DNA from: Ramichloridium luteum
Taxonomy: Eukaryota; Ascomycota; Dothideomycetes; Mycosphaerellales; Dissoconiaceae
DNA length: 64,000 nt
Direction of reading: 5' to 3'
Assembly: GCA_002368545.1 (NCBI GenBank)
Contig: MTSC01000059.1
Span: 1-64,000 of the forward strand
Part shown: in pieces, positions 1 through 12,110 of the stretch
Layout: each line of letters begins with the position of its first letter
Position numbering within the stretch: the stretch's first letter is position 1
Notes under the pieces: generated by a model
What the model saw: the letters and a program-made list of their open reading frames with translations, nothing else
What the model was told of the DNA's origin: nothing
Databases searched by the model: none
Made by a program: the position numbers and the translations under genes

Positions 1-3000
1 CGAGGTTTTTTAATAGTTTTTAAATATTTTTAAAGTTTAAATATTTTTTTCATTTTATTAAATATTAAATCGAGCTTTTTTTATTTTTATATTTTAAGAT
101 TTTTTTTATTTTAAAAACATTTTCTTCGAAGATTTCTTAATAAAATGTCTTTTAAAATAATATGCTTAAATCTGCTAGTTTTAGTTATAATATATAAAAC
201 ATTTAATGTTTTTTTATATTAAATAATAGCACTACTTTATAGTTTATTAATAAGGTTTGCTTTTCTATTAAAAAAGGTTTAACTTTAATATAGTTAAGTT
301 TCTTCAACTATTATTTTGTTTTAAAGTTTTTAGTTTAAATAAATACTTTATTTTTTTTTTAAGTTAAAGATCTTTTTTAAGTTTTTATATATAAGCTATA
401 ACTTTATTAATATAACAAATATATCTTTTGCATTTGTTATATATTGTTCGCATGTTTAAACTTTATTTAAAAGCTTTGTTTGCATTAATGCTTAGCAGCT
501 TTTCTTAGTTAAAATAAAGATGTTATTTATAATTCATAAAGAATAGCAATATTCTCGTTATAAATAATAATATATTATTAAGCGCTAATTGCGCTATTAA
601 TAGCAATTGTATTTAATTGTTTTGCTAATAGTTAATATAATGCTATAGAAATGTTTTTATATTTTAGTTTAATCGCTTTGTTTATTTATTTGTTTATAAA
701 TAAAATGCTATAAACATAAAATGCTTAATTTTTATTTTAGCGACTATTATTTTTTAAAAATTTAACGTAAATATTTTGTTTTAATTAATTATAAATTTTC
801 TTAATATATTATAAAGTTGCATATAGCAGTTTATTATTAGACTTATAACTTATAATATTATATAGTTTTTTTAACATAATAAAAAATATGCGTATTTTAT
901 TAGTCGATCGACTATAACTAATATCTTGTTATAAGTTGCTTATATAGCCTTGTCTTTTAACTTAAAAAGATTTATAATAAAGTTTATTATAACTTTTTTT
1001 TAAGGTTTATTTAATAGTTATAACAACTATATCGTTTTATATAATATATGTCGATTTGCTTTATTTTTTTAATATAAAGCATATTGTTAAATATATTTTA
1101 TAATCTTTTTTTTTATATTATAAAAGGTATAGGTTTTTTAAATTAGTTTTAAAGTCTTTTCGACTTTTAAATGTTTATATAGCAAATTATTATAATAAGC
1201 TTTAATTATTATTTGCTTATGTTTTTCTTTTATATTTATTTGTAGTTTTATTAATATAAAAAATTTTTCGTTAAAATCTTTTATTATTCTTGCGATTGCG
1301 TTAATTTTAATGACGTTAATATTAAAGGTTTTATTATTGTTTTTTTTTAAAATATTATAGTTAAAAACTTCTTTGTTTTTTATATAGTCGTTTCTTTTGC
1401 TAAGCGCGTTAGCTTATATATTATCTTTTTTTAATATATATTAAATTTTAAATTTAAATTAGCTTAATATTTTTGCTTATTTAACTTATCGTCTATTAAA
1501 GACCTTAATAGTTATAAACGTTAAAAAGTTCTTATAGTCGATATAAATCATAAAATTCTTAGCGCCTTTTGCATACATTCTTTAATATATTAAAAATAAT
1601 ATAATAGCAAGAAGTTCTTTATTATATATATTATAGTTTTGTTTTATAAATATTATTTTTTAAAAATAATATATAATAAATAGTCGTTATTTTTTAATAA
1701 TTTATATAAAGCATGCTTTAATAGCAAAGTCATTTGCATTTATTTTTATTTATATATTAAGCAAAAGGTCGAATATTTATAATATTATTTTTTTAACAAT
1801 ATTATTTTTAATACTTTAAAAAGCTTTTTCTTTAGTTTTTTTTTATATAAACTAATAATCTTTTTTAATAAGATTTATTAATAATATCAACAAATATAAA
1901 TATTTAAGCATATATATATATAAATATAATTAGCTAGCTTAAAAAATAATTATATGTTTTTAACGTTTTTTAGCGTTAGCTAATTAATAATTAAAGCTAC
2001 TTTTTTTAAATTTATTTTAATTTTATTATGTTCGATAATAAATCCTAAGAACTCGACTTATTTTTAATAAAACTTATATTTCTTTAATATAGTTTTAAAA
2101 CTTAACTTAAAAAGTTAAGTTAAAACTTGCTTAATATATTTTTTATAAAATAATAAGTTGCTTTTAATATATATTAAAATATTGTTAATATATGCTATAA
2201 TATATACTTTTAATATATTTTAAAAAAAAGTATTAATATATCTTTATTAAATTNTAATAAAATAGTTTAGCATTTAGCTTTATATTTATTTTATAGTTTT
2301 ATTCTTTATATAATAATAAAAAAGCGTTTTCTTTTTTTTCCTTAAAAAGCTAAATTCATTTTTTATATTTTTAAAAGATATTTAATATTTAGTTAATATT
2401 ATTATTTTTTATTTATTAAGCAGCCGTTCTTTTAGTTGTTTTTATAAAAGCTATAGTTTTTTTTAAGCTATTAATTAGTTAAATGTTATATATATAAACA
2501 TTTTTTTTTATTTTATAATCGTTATATAAGTTTTACGAGGTTTTTTCTTTTATTATAAAAAGTAAGCTTAATTATAAATATTTTTTTCTTTTAGTCGATT
2601 ATTAAGTTTTGCTATTTTAACTAAGAAAAGCCGAGTATAACATTATGCTTAGCTATAACAATAACATTAAATTAAAGATCTTTTTAATATTAGTTAATAG
2701 CAATTATAATAAAAGCTGTTTCTTTAATTATATTAAATAAGCTTAATTTATTTATTGCTTAAAGTTTATAATTATGCTTTTTTTTATAAATTATAATCTT
2801 ATAGCTTTTTGCATAGTCTTTTAATATAAAACTTTTATTAGCTTTGCTATCGACTAGCGCTATAGTTAGTTTATTATTAACGGTAATTATCGTTTAAAAG
2901 ACTTTACTTTTTAAATAGTTTAAAGCTATTATGTTAAGNCTTTTTTTAAATCTTTTTTATTTTTTTATTAGTTTTAGATTTTTATTTATATGTTTTTGCT

Positions 3001-5630
3001 TAAGCATATTGCGTTATATTATAGCTATTTATTAATAAACTTTAGTTTTTTTAGCATAATAATGCTGCTATTAATATATATGCTTTTAATTAATACTTAA
3101 AAGCATGCTATTATTATAAAGTTAAATTATGTTGCTATTAAAGAAAAGTTTTAAATAAAATCTTATATTGCTTATTATATTTTGTTAAACTTATTAGCAT
3201 TTATTCGTCGTTATTTATTAATAATAAAAAATACTTAATTTTTAGCTTTTGCTATTATTTTATATAAATCTTATATAACTTATAGTCTGTTAATAATAAA
3301 TTAATATTTTTTATTATTTTGCTTATTATTTAATAATTCGTAATTATTTTTGTTTAAATATGCTTTTCGTTTTTTTTTAAATAAGTTTTAAAGGTTTCTT
3401 TTATATCGTCACTTTTTTCTAAAATTTAATATAAAATAATAGCAAGAAAAGTTCTTTTTTAAAGTTTTTGTTTTTAATCTTTAATACTTTTAGTTTAAAG
3501 TTTATAACATATTCAATATTATTATTAATTTCTTTCATTTTTTTAATATATAAATAAAGGCTCTTTAAGACTTAAATGATTGCATTTAATTTATGCTTAT
3601 GCTTTTAATTAAATATATTTAAAAACATTTTAATTTAGCTTTTCTTATAAAAGTGCTTAAGGCATAAATCGTTGCTATAGCTAGTTTAGCTAAAAGTGCT
3701 ATAATTGATTTTATAGTTTTTTATTTTATAAGCTTTTGTTTTTATAACATTTAATTGCGTTTAATATATTTTATTCTTTAAACGGCAGTTTTTTGCTATA
3801 TGCCTTAGCTTTTAGCAAGCATAATAAATTATATTTTTTTTTTGTTTTAAAGCGCCTTTATGTTTTAAATGTTTTTTTTAAATGTTGTTTAACTTTATTA
3901 ATTAAAAGCCGTAATATTATTAGTTTTAATAATAACAAAGCTTTTTATAAAAGCATTTAATGTTTGCTTAAACATTAAGATATTTTATATTAATCTTTTG
4001 TTTATTGTTATTATTATACTTTTTTTTTATATGTCGTTTATAGAATTAATTGTTAATTTTAATTGTTGCTTTAATTATTTGCTTTAAGTTTATAACAACT
4101 TTGCTATAGCATATAAGCTTATTTTTAACTTTTTTTTTAAGTTCGCAGCAATATATTTTTATTAAAGCTATATTATTTTATTTTATAAGTTAAGCATGCT
4201 TTTAAAATTTAATAGCATATTTAAAAGCTAAGCTTTTTTAGCATAAGTTTTAAATAATTTAAACAGCTATATTAACTTTATTAAAAATGCTAAAGATAAA
4301 GTTAAAGGCTTTTTTAAAAAAATTTTAATTATTAAATATTTTATTTTAATTGGTTTTTATTAGTTTAGCTTTTATAAAAAGCTTGGCCTAATGTTCTATT
4401 TGTTTATATAAAAAGGTTTTTATAAACAAAGCTTTTTTATTATTTTTAACGAATTTAAATAAAAAGTATAAATTTATTTAAAAGATTTATGCTTTATATT
4501 TAAAGCAGTCTTTATAAAATAAGTCTAGTTTAGCGACTTTGTTTTTAGCATCGCAATATATATTATTATTTAAGCGTTTAACTTTAAAATTTAATTTTAA
4601 TTTATAAGCTATGTTAACGTTGCTTTTAAGTCATATTAGCTGCTTTTTCTTATTTAAAAGTAAGCTTAAAAGCTTTAATGTTTTAAACATAGTATTTATA
4701 TTTAAAAGTATAAAAAGTATTATAAGTTAACTTTTTAAAAAAAAAATATAACTTAAAAGATTGTTTTAAATAATAAGTATATAAATAAATATCGAATATA
4801 AAGGCTTTTAATTAATAGATTAATAATATAAATTTTATACGAAAAGATATAAAGTCTTTTTAAAGCTTTATATATCTTTTTTATATAGGAGATGCTTTAA
4901 ATGCTTTAAATGCTTTAAGCTAAAATTAATAAAAGCAATGAAAGCATATTTATAAGCTGCTTTTAAAGTGCATTCTTAGCTTTTTTAAGATCATTATGCA
5001 TTAAGATTAAAGTTAAGTTTTCTTAAGATCGTAACATTATTATAATTATTTATTATGCTATATAAATTTTTTATAAGCTTTGCTTATATATTATTATTTA
5101 TATTTAAACTAGCTATTATAAGCTTATAATTATTAACGAGTTTATATAAATAAAGTTATATTGCATGCTTATAATAATTAATTTAAATAAAAAAGATTTT
5201 AATTAAAGATTTATTTATATAATTAATATATTTTATAAAAAAAATTATTAATGCTATTAAAAATAACTTTATAAAAATTATCTTTTATGTTTAAATAATT
5301 AGCTATAGTTATATTATTTATTTAAAAAATAAATAATTAAATTATATGTTTTTTTATATTTTTTAAAAATAGCTTTTAATAGCTAGTTAATATAATTTTT
5401 AGTTTAATATATATATTTCTTATTATAATTTATAATAGCAAAAAACTAGCTATTTTTTTAAAATTTATTTTATAATAATTGCTTTTTATTAGCATTTTAA
5501 TAATAAGCATTATGCTTAAGCTTATAACTTAATAAAATTAAAAAAGTTGATAATTAAATATTAATAAAAGAATTAAGTTGATTGTTAACCTTTTAATTAA
5601 ATAAAAGTAACCGTTTATATATCTTCATTA
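1..5630. repeat. AT-saturated, RIP-like degraded repeat block
   Basis: The whole block is dominated by A and T and contains no sustained open frame. The composition changes abruptly at about 5.63 kb to ordinary gene-bearing sequence. Residual coding motifs can be read with nearly all differences of the C-to-T / G-to-A type (for example CAA or CAG codons turned to stops, Asp to Asn, Gly to Lys), which is the signature of repeat-induced point mutation. Two ambiguous bases (2254 and 2939) suggest unresolved repeat copies in the assembly. A short direct repeat based on atgctttaa occurs near 4888-4915. Terminal repeats could not be recognised. From about 3.85 to 5.63 kb I could not identify any domain. 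Confidence 0.9.
840..3840 (-). mobile_element. RIP-inactivated Ty3/Gypsy LTR retrotransposon relic
   Basis: Reading the minus strand from high to low coordinates gives the canonical Ty3/Gypsy order. A gag zinc knuckle lies near 3785-3835 (read as YAC*KLRHIAKNC, the first Cys mutated to Tyr). A protease motif ALVDSKANKSF lies near 2835-2875, where DSGA is expected. The reverse transcriptase YxDD box lies near 2160-2206 (AYINNILIY, both Asp turned to Asn). The RNase H segment FMIYIDYKNF followed by VFNRR*VK*A lies near 1445-1560, and DALSRR-like residues near 1385-1430. The integrase core start ILVIVDRLIKYAYF lies near 860-930. Stops interrupt every domain and the YxDD aspartates are gone, so this copy is dead. 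LTR ends and target-site duplications were not found. Confidence 0.85.
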
Positions 5631-6466
5631 ATGTACTAGCTACTCCATCAATATCTAGCCATTAATTTCATCATAAAGTCGTGCTTATAAAGATCTTGCT
5701 GTTCATAAGCGCGCCAATGCGGTCATGGATCACATGCACAGATGCTAACTCATCATTTCCTTCTGAACTTAGTGCATCTGCAGAGATTGGAAGGTCCAAA
5801 GCAGACTTCTGCTCGTGACTTGATGAGTTGGGATAGATCACATCTGAAGGAATACGAGTAGTGTCTTTCTGGATTCGCTACAGTAGACAAGCATATCTTA
5901 TAGCATGGTATCCAACACTATCTACTCGTTCCTCGGTCAAAGAAGAAAGTGCTCTGGGACGACACATGGGTTTAAATGATCTGTCTCCACTTTCAGGACA
6001 CCAACTCATTGACCATGTCACACCGAAGTCACTTTCATGAAGCGGCCATGTGTGTGTGTGTGTGCCTCACTTTGAGCCTTGCGGGGCCCGCGTGGAGGAG
6101 TACTCATACACTCAAAAACCTCGGAAACCCTCGCACCGTCTTTGACCTCTTCACAGCCTTGCGGACTTTCTGTCGGACTTATTGGTCCGCACAAGGCCAC
6201 GGAAGTCCCGACGGGTAAGAGCACCATGAAAGTCTCGATTATTGTGGCGCACATCTCGAAGCCATGCACGACCCTTGTCGACATCAGGCCACCACACTGT
6301 ACCAGTGACAATGGCCACGCGGTCTCATAAATTATCCTGCATATAGTGGCGGAGAAGGCTCAAGTCACGAATATTTATTGTCAGTTCATTTCCATTTCCT
6401 GGAGCTGCTCGCGTCTGCACAGCTACCATCGACTTCACACAATCCAACGACAACAAGTCAACGACC
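5631..6466. other. Intergenic, no gene recognised
   Basis: Normal base composition resumes here. Only short overlapping frames without recognisable family features are present, plus a small GT dinucleotide run near 6048-6065. It includes the promoter of the small two-TM gene. Confidence 0.6.
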
Positions 6467-6942
6467 ATGGGCTACAAGTCATCATATCACAGTGCCAGTG
6501 ATGCCGGCAATATTTTGAGCAGCGGCTCAATCGGCGGCATTGTCATCGCAATTATCATTGCGCTGTTCATTGCCGCATACATCTATCAATACTACAAAGG
6601 TGAGTGTAGCAAGACCATTCTCATGTTTGTATTGCAAATCGTAGCGATGGTTGCTCATTCAGATTAGCTCGCAAGGCCCGCGCCGAAAAGGGCACCCCGA
6701 TTCCCCACGGAAAGATCTTTCTCAACTCGCTTCTCATTGCATTGTTCGTGGGATTGATCTATGTGCTCTTCCAAGCCTGCTGTGGTGACAGTGGTTCGAA
6801 TGGCACAGACGTCGAGGCTGGAAATGGTGGTGCCCCAGCGACCGAACCGGCTGCACCGGAAATGACCCAGCCAACATTCCAGCAGCCTAGAATGAACTGG
6901 GAACCCATTCACAATGCCGCTCAAGACCCTATTCAGACATAA
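6467..6942 (+). CDS. Small two-transmembrane protein, unknown function
   Basis: Two exons, 6467-6599 and 6668-6942, encode 135 residues. The intron starts GTGAGT at 6600. An AG at 6661-6662 would create an immediate stop, so the AG at 6666-6667 is used in this model. The N-terminus is polar. A strongly hydrophobic segment with repeated Ile/Ala (about residues 20-43) is followed by a basic loop (KARKARAEKG), a second hydrophobic segment (about 58-77) and a Pro/Ala/Glu-rich acidic tail. No family is recognised. It probably sits in an internal or plasma membrane with the tail on one face. The nearby RIP block suggests a fast-evolving flank, so the gene could be lineage-specific. Confidence 0.6.
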
Positions 6943-8274
6943 GCGAAGCTTAATGCGTGATTGGTTCAGCATGGTAGTGATATAGTTCATCAGTCATGAT
7001 AGCTTCGCGAGTATCGAATCAGAATATTCCTTCGCACACTCTCAATCAAGCCTGTAAGACATCTTCCATACTTCAGTCATCGGTATTTCCACGCATATTC
7101 TCACATATGAGGGCGGTCTTTAGCCAGTTTTGCGGACTCGGGCACGCGGCCGATGGAGGACATGTTCCTTCGGTCTCGAACAAATTGTCCGACAACAGGG
7201 CTAGTAGTGTTCTGAGGCTACCTATGGGCAGGACCTCACCCATCGTGCCCAATCGGCGGGGATGTGTACCCGATAAGGGGATCAATATCACGCTAGCAAG
7301 GGTGCACAGGGGATAAGGCTGCGCCGAGAAACAATTATCAGGTGAGCGAAGCGAATTCCACCAATAGGGATCGCCGAACGAGCAGGGCTCAATCCACAGA
7401 TCTGGCGCCTAGGTGCGCCCAGAGCTCAAGCTTTTCTTGCCATGTGCTTGGGTACTTGCTATACGGAAGCTTAGTACGTTGAGCTTAAGACCGGTCGGAC
7501 ATCAAGTGTCGCTGCCTTTGATCACACGACTGATTTTCAGCCGATACACCCGCGCAGTGGAGATCAATGTGCCTTGAGCCTCGGTCGCTGGTAGCTATTC
7601 ATGTGTCTGCACTTGACTGGGGGGATATAACAAGACGTCAGTCACAGGGAGGCTGAGGTAGAATCCAGTCGTCTGCAGGAAACATGTGAACGACAAACGT
7701 AGTGTCGCATCCAAGATTCGACCTCAAACTCTCCCAAACTACATGTTGCAAATGTTAACATTCTAGGATTCCGAGCTCTTGAATAATATGTTATCGTGTT
7801 CGGTCATTGTAAAACCAAAACGACACGGCGTCCGATCATTGTCACTGACAACGCTCCGATAAACTTTCATTTGCCTAATATGCCAAGCCGCAAAATCGCG
7901 AAAATGATTCCATATTATAGCTCAAGTGCGACAGATAATTTGAGTATAAGTCTTGAGATATAGTTGTATTCGAGTTTGAAACTTGGTAAAAGTGGTAGAT
8001 ATGGCGCTCGGCTTGCCGAATGCAGTAAGGGAACCTACAGCCCGGCATTTGAACCACACTGCCGAAATTCGGCGGAAATTCTTTGACTTCTCGCCGATCA
8101 ACTTTCTGTTGCCGAAACATGCGAGTCGTGGCCAAGGAATCGTGCAGAGTCTGTAGATCTACAGCGTGTGCTGCGGACGCAACGCATTTCCAGACATACC
8201 ACACAACATTAGCTCACCGTCGTCGCTGCCAATGCTAGTTCTGTGCGTGGACGGCGTTCGGGAAGGAGGAATTC
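6943..8274. other. Intergenic, no gene recognised
   Basis: Short frames on both strands lack any recognisable feature, and no RNA gene was seen. The right part is the upstream region of the MFS transporter gene. Confidence 0.55.
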
Positions 8275-10236
8275 ATGGCTGCACAAGTAGCAGCGGCTGA
8301 GGCCGCTTCGTTTTCTCTCACATCAGCCGCGCCCGTCAATGTTGCTGATGGCGAAGTGCAGACAAGCCATGACACCAAGGCCCCCGTGAATAATGAGAAG
8401 CAGGTTTTAGCCTATGCCACGCACGAGGTCAAGGAGAATGGACCGGCGACGGCCAATGCCCTCGAGGTCTATTCGGTATTCACTGTCGGCCAGAAGAAGG
8501 CGATAATCCTCTCGGGCTCATTCATAGGGCTACTATCGTACATGAGTGGCACTATCTACTACCCGGCTATTGATCAGGTAGACTGCGGGAGCATGTGTTC
8601 GTTCCTGACCTTCATGCTGACGCCAAAGTCAGATCAGTCGAGATCTGGGAGTCTCAGCCGCGAAGATAAATCTTACGGTCACCGTATATTTGGTAAGAAT
8701 TGCAGAGTCGAATATGCCTTTCTATTCCGCGTGCTGATTGCCATTGTGGATTATGCAAGGTCTCGCGCCGGTGTTTGTCGCAGACATGTCCGAGCGATTG
8801 GGTAGGCGTACCGCCTTCATCTTCTGCCTTGTTCTGGCCATACTGGCAAACATAGGGTTGGCGCTGCAGAATAACTACGTCGCGCTGCTCGTACTTCGGC
8901 TTGTGCAGTCTGCGAGTAGCTGCGGTACTGTCAGCCAAGCGTAAGTTGCATCACTTGATCATCTCGGCATCCACGCTTATGCGCCACAGTCTCGTTGGCG
9001 ATTGCATTGTCTCCCAAGAGAGGGGCAAGTACATCGCCTACACCGCAGTCGCTAACATTCTCGGGCCTTCGTTGAGTCCATTCCTCGGTGGGGTGCTCAG
9101 TCAATATGCCGGATGGCATTGGTAAGTACCATCGACCACCAGCAACGACGATTACACATGTATGCACTGACACCCGCACAGGATCTTCTGGTTCCTTGTC
9201 ATATTCACAAGCGCGCTACTGATCCCAGTGGCTTTTTTTCTCCCCGAAACGAATCGTAAGCTTGTGCACAATGGTTCCGTCCCGCCACCTCCGCTCTGCA
9301 AGAATGTAAGCGACTCTATCCGCCACCGGAATCGTGTGGTCGCTGGGATCGCTGTGAACGAGAATCTGCGTGCCAAATTGCAACAGGGCAAGGGGTACAG
9401 CTTTCCGAATCCATTGGCTACGTTGCGTATTCTTGGCGATTTCGAATCAGCTCTACTACTGGGATCCCTGGGCATAGGTAAGGTCCAATCCCGGCGTATT
9501 GAACGATGCTTGATCTCTGGCTGACGTGCATTGACCAGCCTTCGCAAGTTACTACGCCGTCTTTACCGACCTCTCCAACGTCTTGCACGGCATCTACGGC
9601 TTCAATGACTTGCAAGTCTCTTTAGCAATGCTCTCCTCCGCCGGCGGCTGCATTCTCTCCAGCTTCACAACAGGCATGCTGATCGATGCTAACTACCGCC
9701 GTCATGCCCGTAAGCTCAATTTGGCGTTGTCGAAAGTTTACCAGGCAGAACTTGACGACTTCCCGATCGAGCGCGCGCGCCTCGAGGTCGGGCTACCGCT
9801 CATGCTTGGTGCTGCGGCGGCGGTCGTCGGGTATGGTTGGACGCTACGGAAAAGCGTCCCCGCCGCTGTACCGATTGTGTTCTTGTTCTTCCAAGGCTAC
9901 GGCTTGACGGCGACCTCGCAGATCTTGATCGTCTTGATGTCAGATATCTAGTAAGTTCCTCGTCCGGAACGCGAGATGGGCAGCGCTGACGGAATCGACT
10001 CATGCAGCCCGGGTAAGTTCGCCACCGCAGGTGCAGCGAGGAACATCTTTGTCTGCGGCTTCGGTGCTGCAGCCAGTGCTGCCGTCAATCCCATGTTGAC
10101 CGCGATCGGTCGCGGCTGGGCCTTCACGGTTCTGGCCGCGCTGTTCCTAATCAGCCTTGCGGGTCCGGTGGCATGCATGAAAAATGGGGTCCAGTGGCGA
10201 AAAGCCAAAAGGGTAGACAATGATGAGGACTCCTAA
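8275..10236 (+). CDS. MFS multidrug/H+ antiporter (DHA1 type), one splice acceptor lost
   Basis: Seven exons fit one 540-residue transporter: 8275-8577, 8633-8692, 8750-8940, 8990-9121, 9182-9477, 9539-9950 and 10008-10236. All phases match and the summed length is divisible by three. The polar N-tail (about 90 residues) is followed by MFS features: TVYL...QGLAPVFVADMSERLGRR (loop 2-3 motif A region), an ERGKYIAY segment in helix 4-5, a central loop, then GFNDLQVSL and a C-terminal YPG...ARNIFVCGFGAA segment typical of Qdr/Dtr/Tpo-like drug:H+ antiporters. It is probably a plasma-membrane exporter. The intron 8693-8749 ends GG rather than AG, although a branch-like tgctgatt lies 10-15 nt upstream. 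Using the next AG causes a frameshift. The gene is therefore either a fresh pseudogene, non-canonically spliced, or carries a sequence error. Confidence 0.75.
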
Positions 10237-10957
10237 CGCTATGGATCTATGATAGATTGTTCAACGCCTGCAGTCCATCTCTTGTGCTGCTGTGAAGTTG
10301 TGTCATGACCACAGAACGTGTGAATTTAGGCTATCGCATCAAGACGTTTTGATGTCATGTTGAACATGAATGCAGATCGATATCTGTCTGTTAGCATAGG
10401 CGAAAAAACATGCGTTCGATCTGAGCATGTAAGTGCTCGAGAGGGTGAGTGAGTGTTATCATTTTGTCACAGGGAATGGATTAAGCTTTTCATATGAGCG
10501 TACGAGGCTTGAACAAATACGATCCCACCAATCATAGCAGAGTCAGCAACGACAAGCTACAGGCAATTGTCAGCCTAATCTATCAGATCTACCGAGAGAA
10601 AGAGGGGTATAAATCCTGGCGTTGAAGATTTGTAGGGTTTCGCGAAGGATCTCAGCCACGTTCTGTAGTCCCCACGTGTGCCCGAGTCCGGACCATGCTG
10701 TTTTGGATCGTCATCATCGCAAACTTGACCTATGTTGGCAAATACCAGCCGTCGGGCTGAAAAATAGCCGCAGTCCCATAGGTATCTCCGTACACTCATC
10801 TGCAAGCCTTCGCATCGAAGGTAGGGATGAAGTGGCATACGAGCTGTCATGGAAGACTACATAACCTGAGCGATGCATCGCTCTAACTTCGCGTTATCTT
10901 CTTTCCTGCTTTTGTGACGCCGTTCAAGCTTCAATAAGACCGACTCTCAAAGTCATC
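10237..10957. other. Intergenic, no gene recognised
   Basis: About 0.7 kb between two plus-strand genes. No coding region or RNA gene is recognised. A TATA-like ggtataaatc occurs near 10606 but lies far from the next start codon. Confidence 0.55.
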
Positions 10958-11783
10958 ATGAAGACAGCTTCAAGCATAGTTGGCGGAGCGCTCCTGCTTC
11001 TTGCCACTCTTCGACCGGTGTCCGCGGCTATCACCTGCGACCCGAACGGTCCTTTCCGTCTACCCCAATGGACATGTGATATTTGCGGCGATTATCTCCG
11101 CGGCAGTGCGCCCTGGCGCTGTGGCCCGGGAAACATGACGGTGAGTCTCGCAAGCGAAGTATATTCAGACCTAACCCCTCTGACTCCGGAACGACCAGTT
11201 CGACGACCTTCCCACCGGCCCCTTGAACACCACGTACCAACGCACCGCCTGGACCGGCTTCTCTGTCGTCGCCGGCAACACCAGCACCGACGGGCCACTC
11301 TCTCAACTCGCCCACCTCACTCCCGCCTCGGCCCCGAATTTCGCCCGTCTGCCCGCCGGCAAGACCGGGATCTTGGACCTGACCGCCCGCCAAGGTTCCG
11401 AGACGTACGGTGGCACGCTGTACTCCCTGCGCTACGCATGCACGCTCGCCAATACGAACATCCCCGCCGCCTGCCGCGTCACCTTCGACGGCGTTTGCTA
11501 CAATTTCAACACAGCGGCCAGCGACCCAAACCCGTTCCATCACAACAGCACCACGCTGACATACACGCCCGTGGTGACGGTGCCATTGTTGGGGTCGCCG
11601 CCGTCCGGCCAGCCGTCGCTGGTGAACGGCACGATGGCGTATGCGCGGGCCGTGGGGCCCCAGGGGTTGTACCTGTGTAGGAACCAGACGATCACGGCGC
11701 AGAGCCTGTTAGGACCGATCCTGCCTGTGGATCTGTACTTGGATGAGGTTCTGCATTCGGCCTGGTGGTATCTGAACATTTGA
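10958..11783 (+). CDS. Secreted Cys-containing protein, unknown function
   Basis: Two exons, 10958-11140 and 11199-11783, encode 255 residues. The intron has a GTGAGT donor and a CAG acceptor. Residues 1-23 form a clear signal peptide (basic start, Leu-rich core, cleavage after an Ala-rich VSAA). The mature protein has paired Cys (CDICGDY, CGPG) and more Cys further on, along with several N-glycosylation sequons such as NMT, NTT, NTS, NST, NGT and NQT. The length and Cys pattern fit an extracellular protein of plant- or litter-associated ascomycetes. No enzymatic motif was recognised. It could be an effector-like protein, but it is larger than typical small effectors. Confidence 0.75.
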
Positions 11784-12110
11784 ACTAGAGTGACGATACG
11801 ACGAGCTTTTCGAAGCACGTTCAAAGAGTAGACCAAAGCAAGAAGCGATTAAATGAGATGAGAGAAAATCGTCCTGGGTATTTGCAATTATTCCACCACT
11901 TGACCATGCCAAACGAATCAACAGTCCCCTTTTCGTAATAATCTGTACATGTAACGTAGACTCCTGGGGCCAAGATTGACGCCACCAATTTTCGATTATA
12001 CCACCTCGCAAGAACCTTCCAACCAAGATCCACAACCGAAACACGCCTTTTGTCTTGTCCTTTCCCCCTTCCCACTCCCTTACATTCAACCCAAAACCAT
12101 GCAAAATCGA
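11784..12110. other. Convergent intergenic
   Basis: Short 3' region between converging genes; nothing recognised. Confidence 0.5.

Noticed and set aside
1..5630. Mitochondrial DNA insertion as explanation of the AT block
   Set aside because: Decoded Ty3/Gypsy motifs in collinear order explain it better, and no mitochondrial gene or tRNA was seen.
6048..6065. GT dinucleotide run
   Set aside because: Very short microsatellite with no sign of function.
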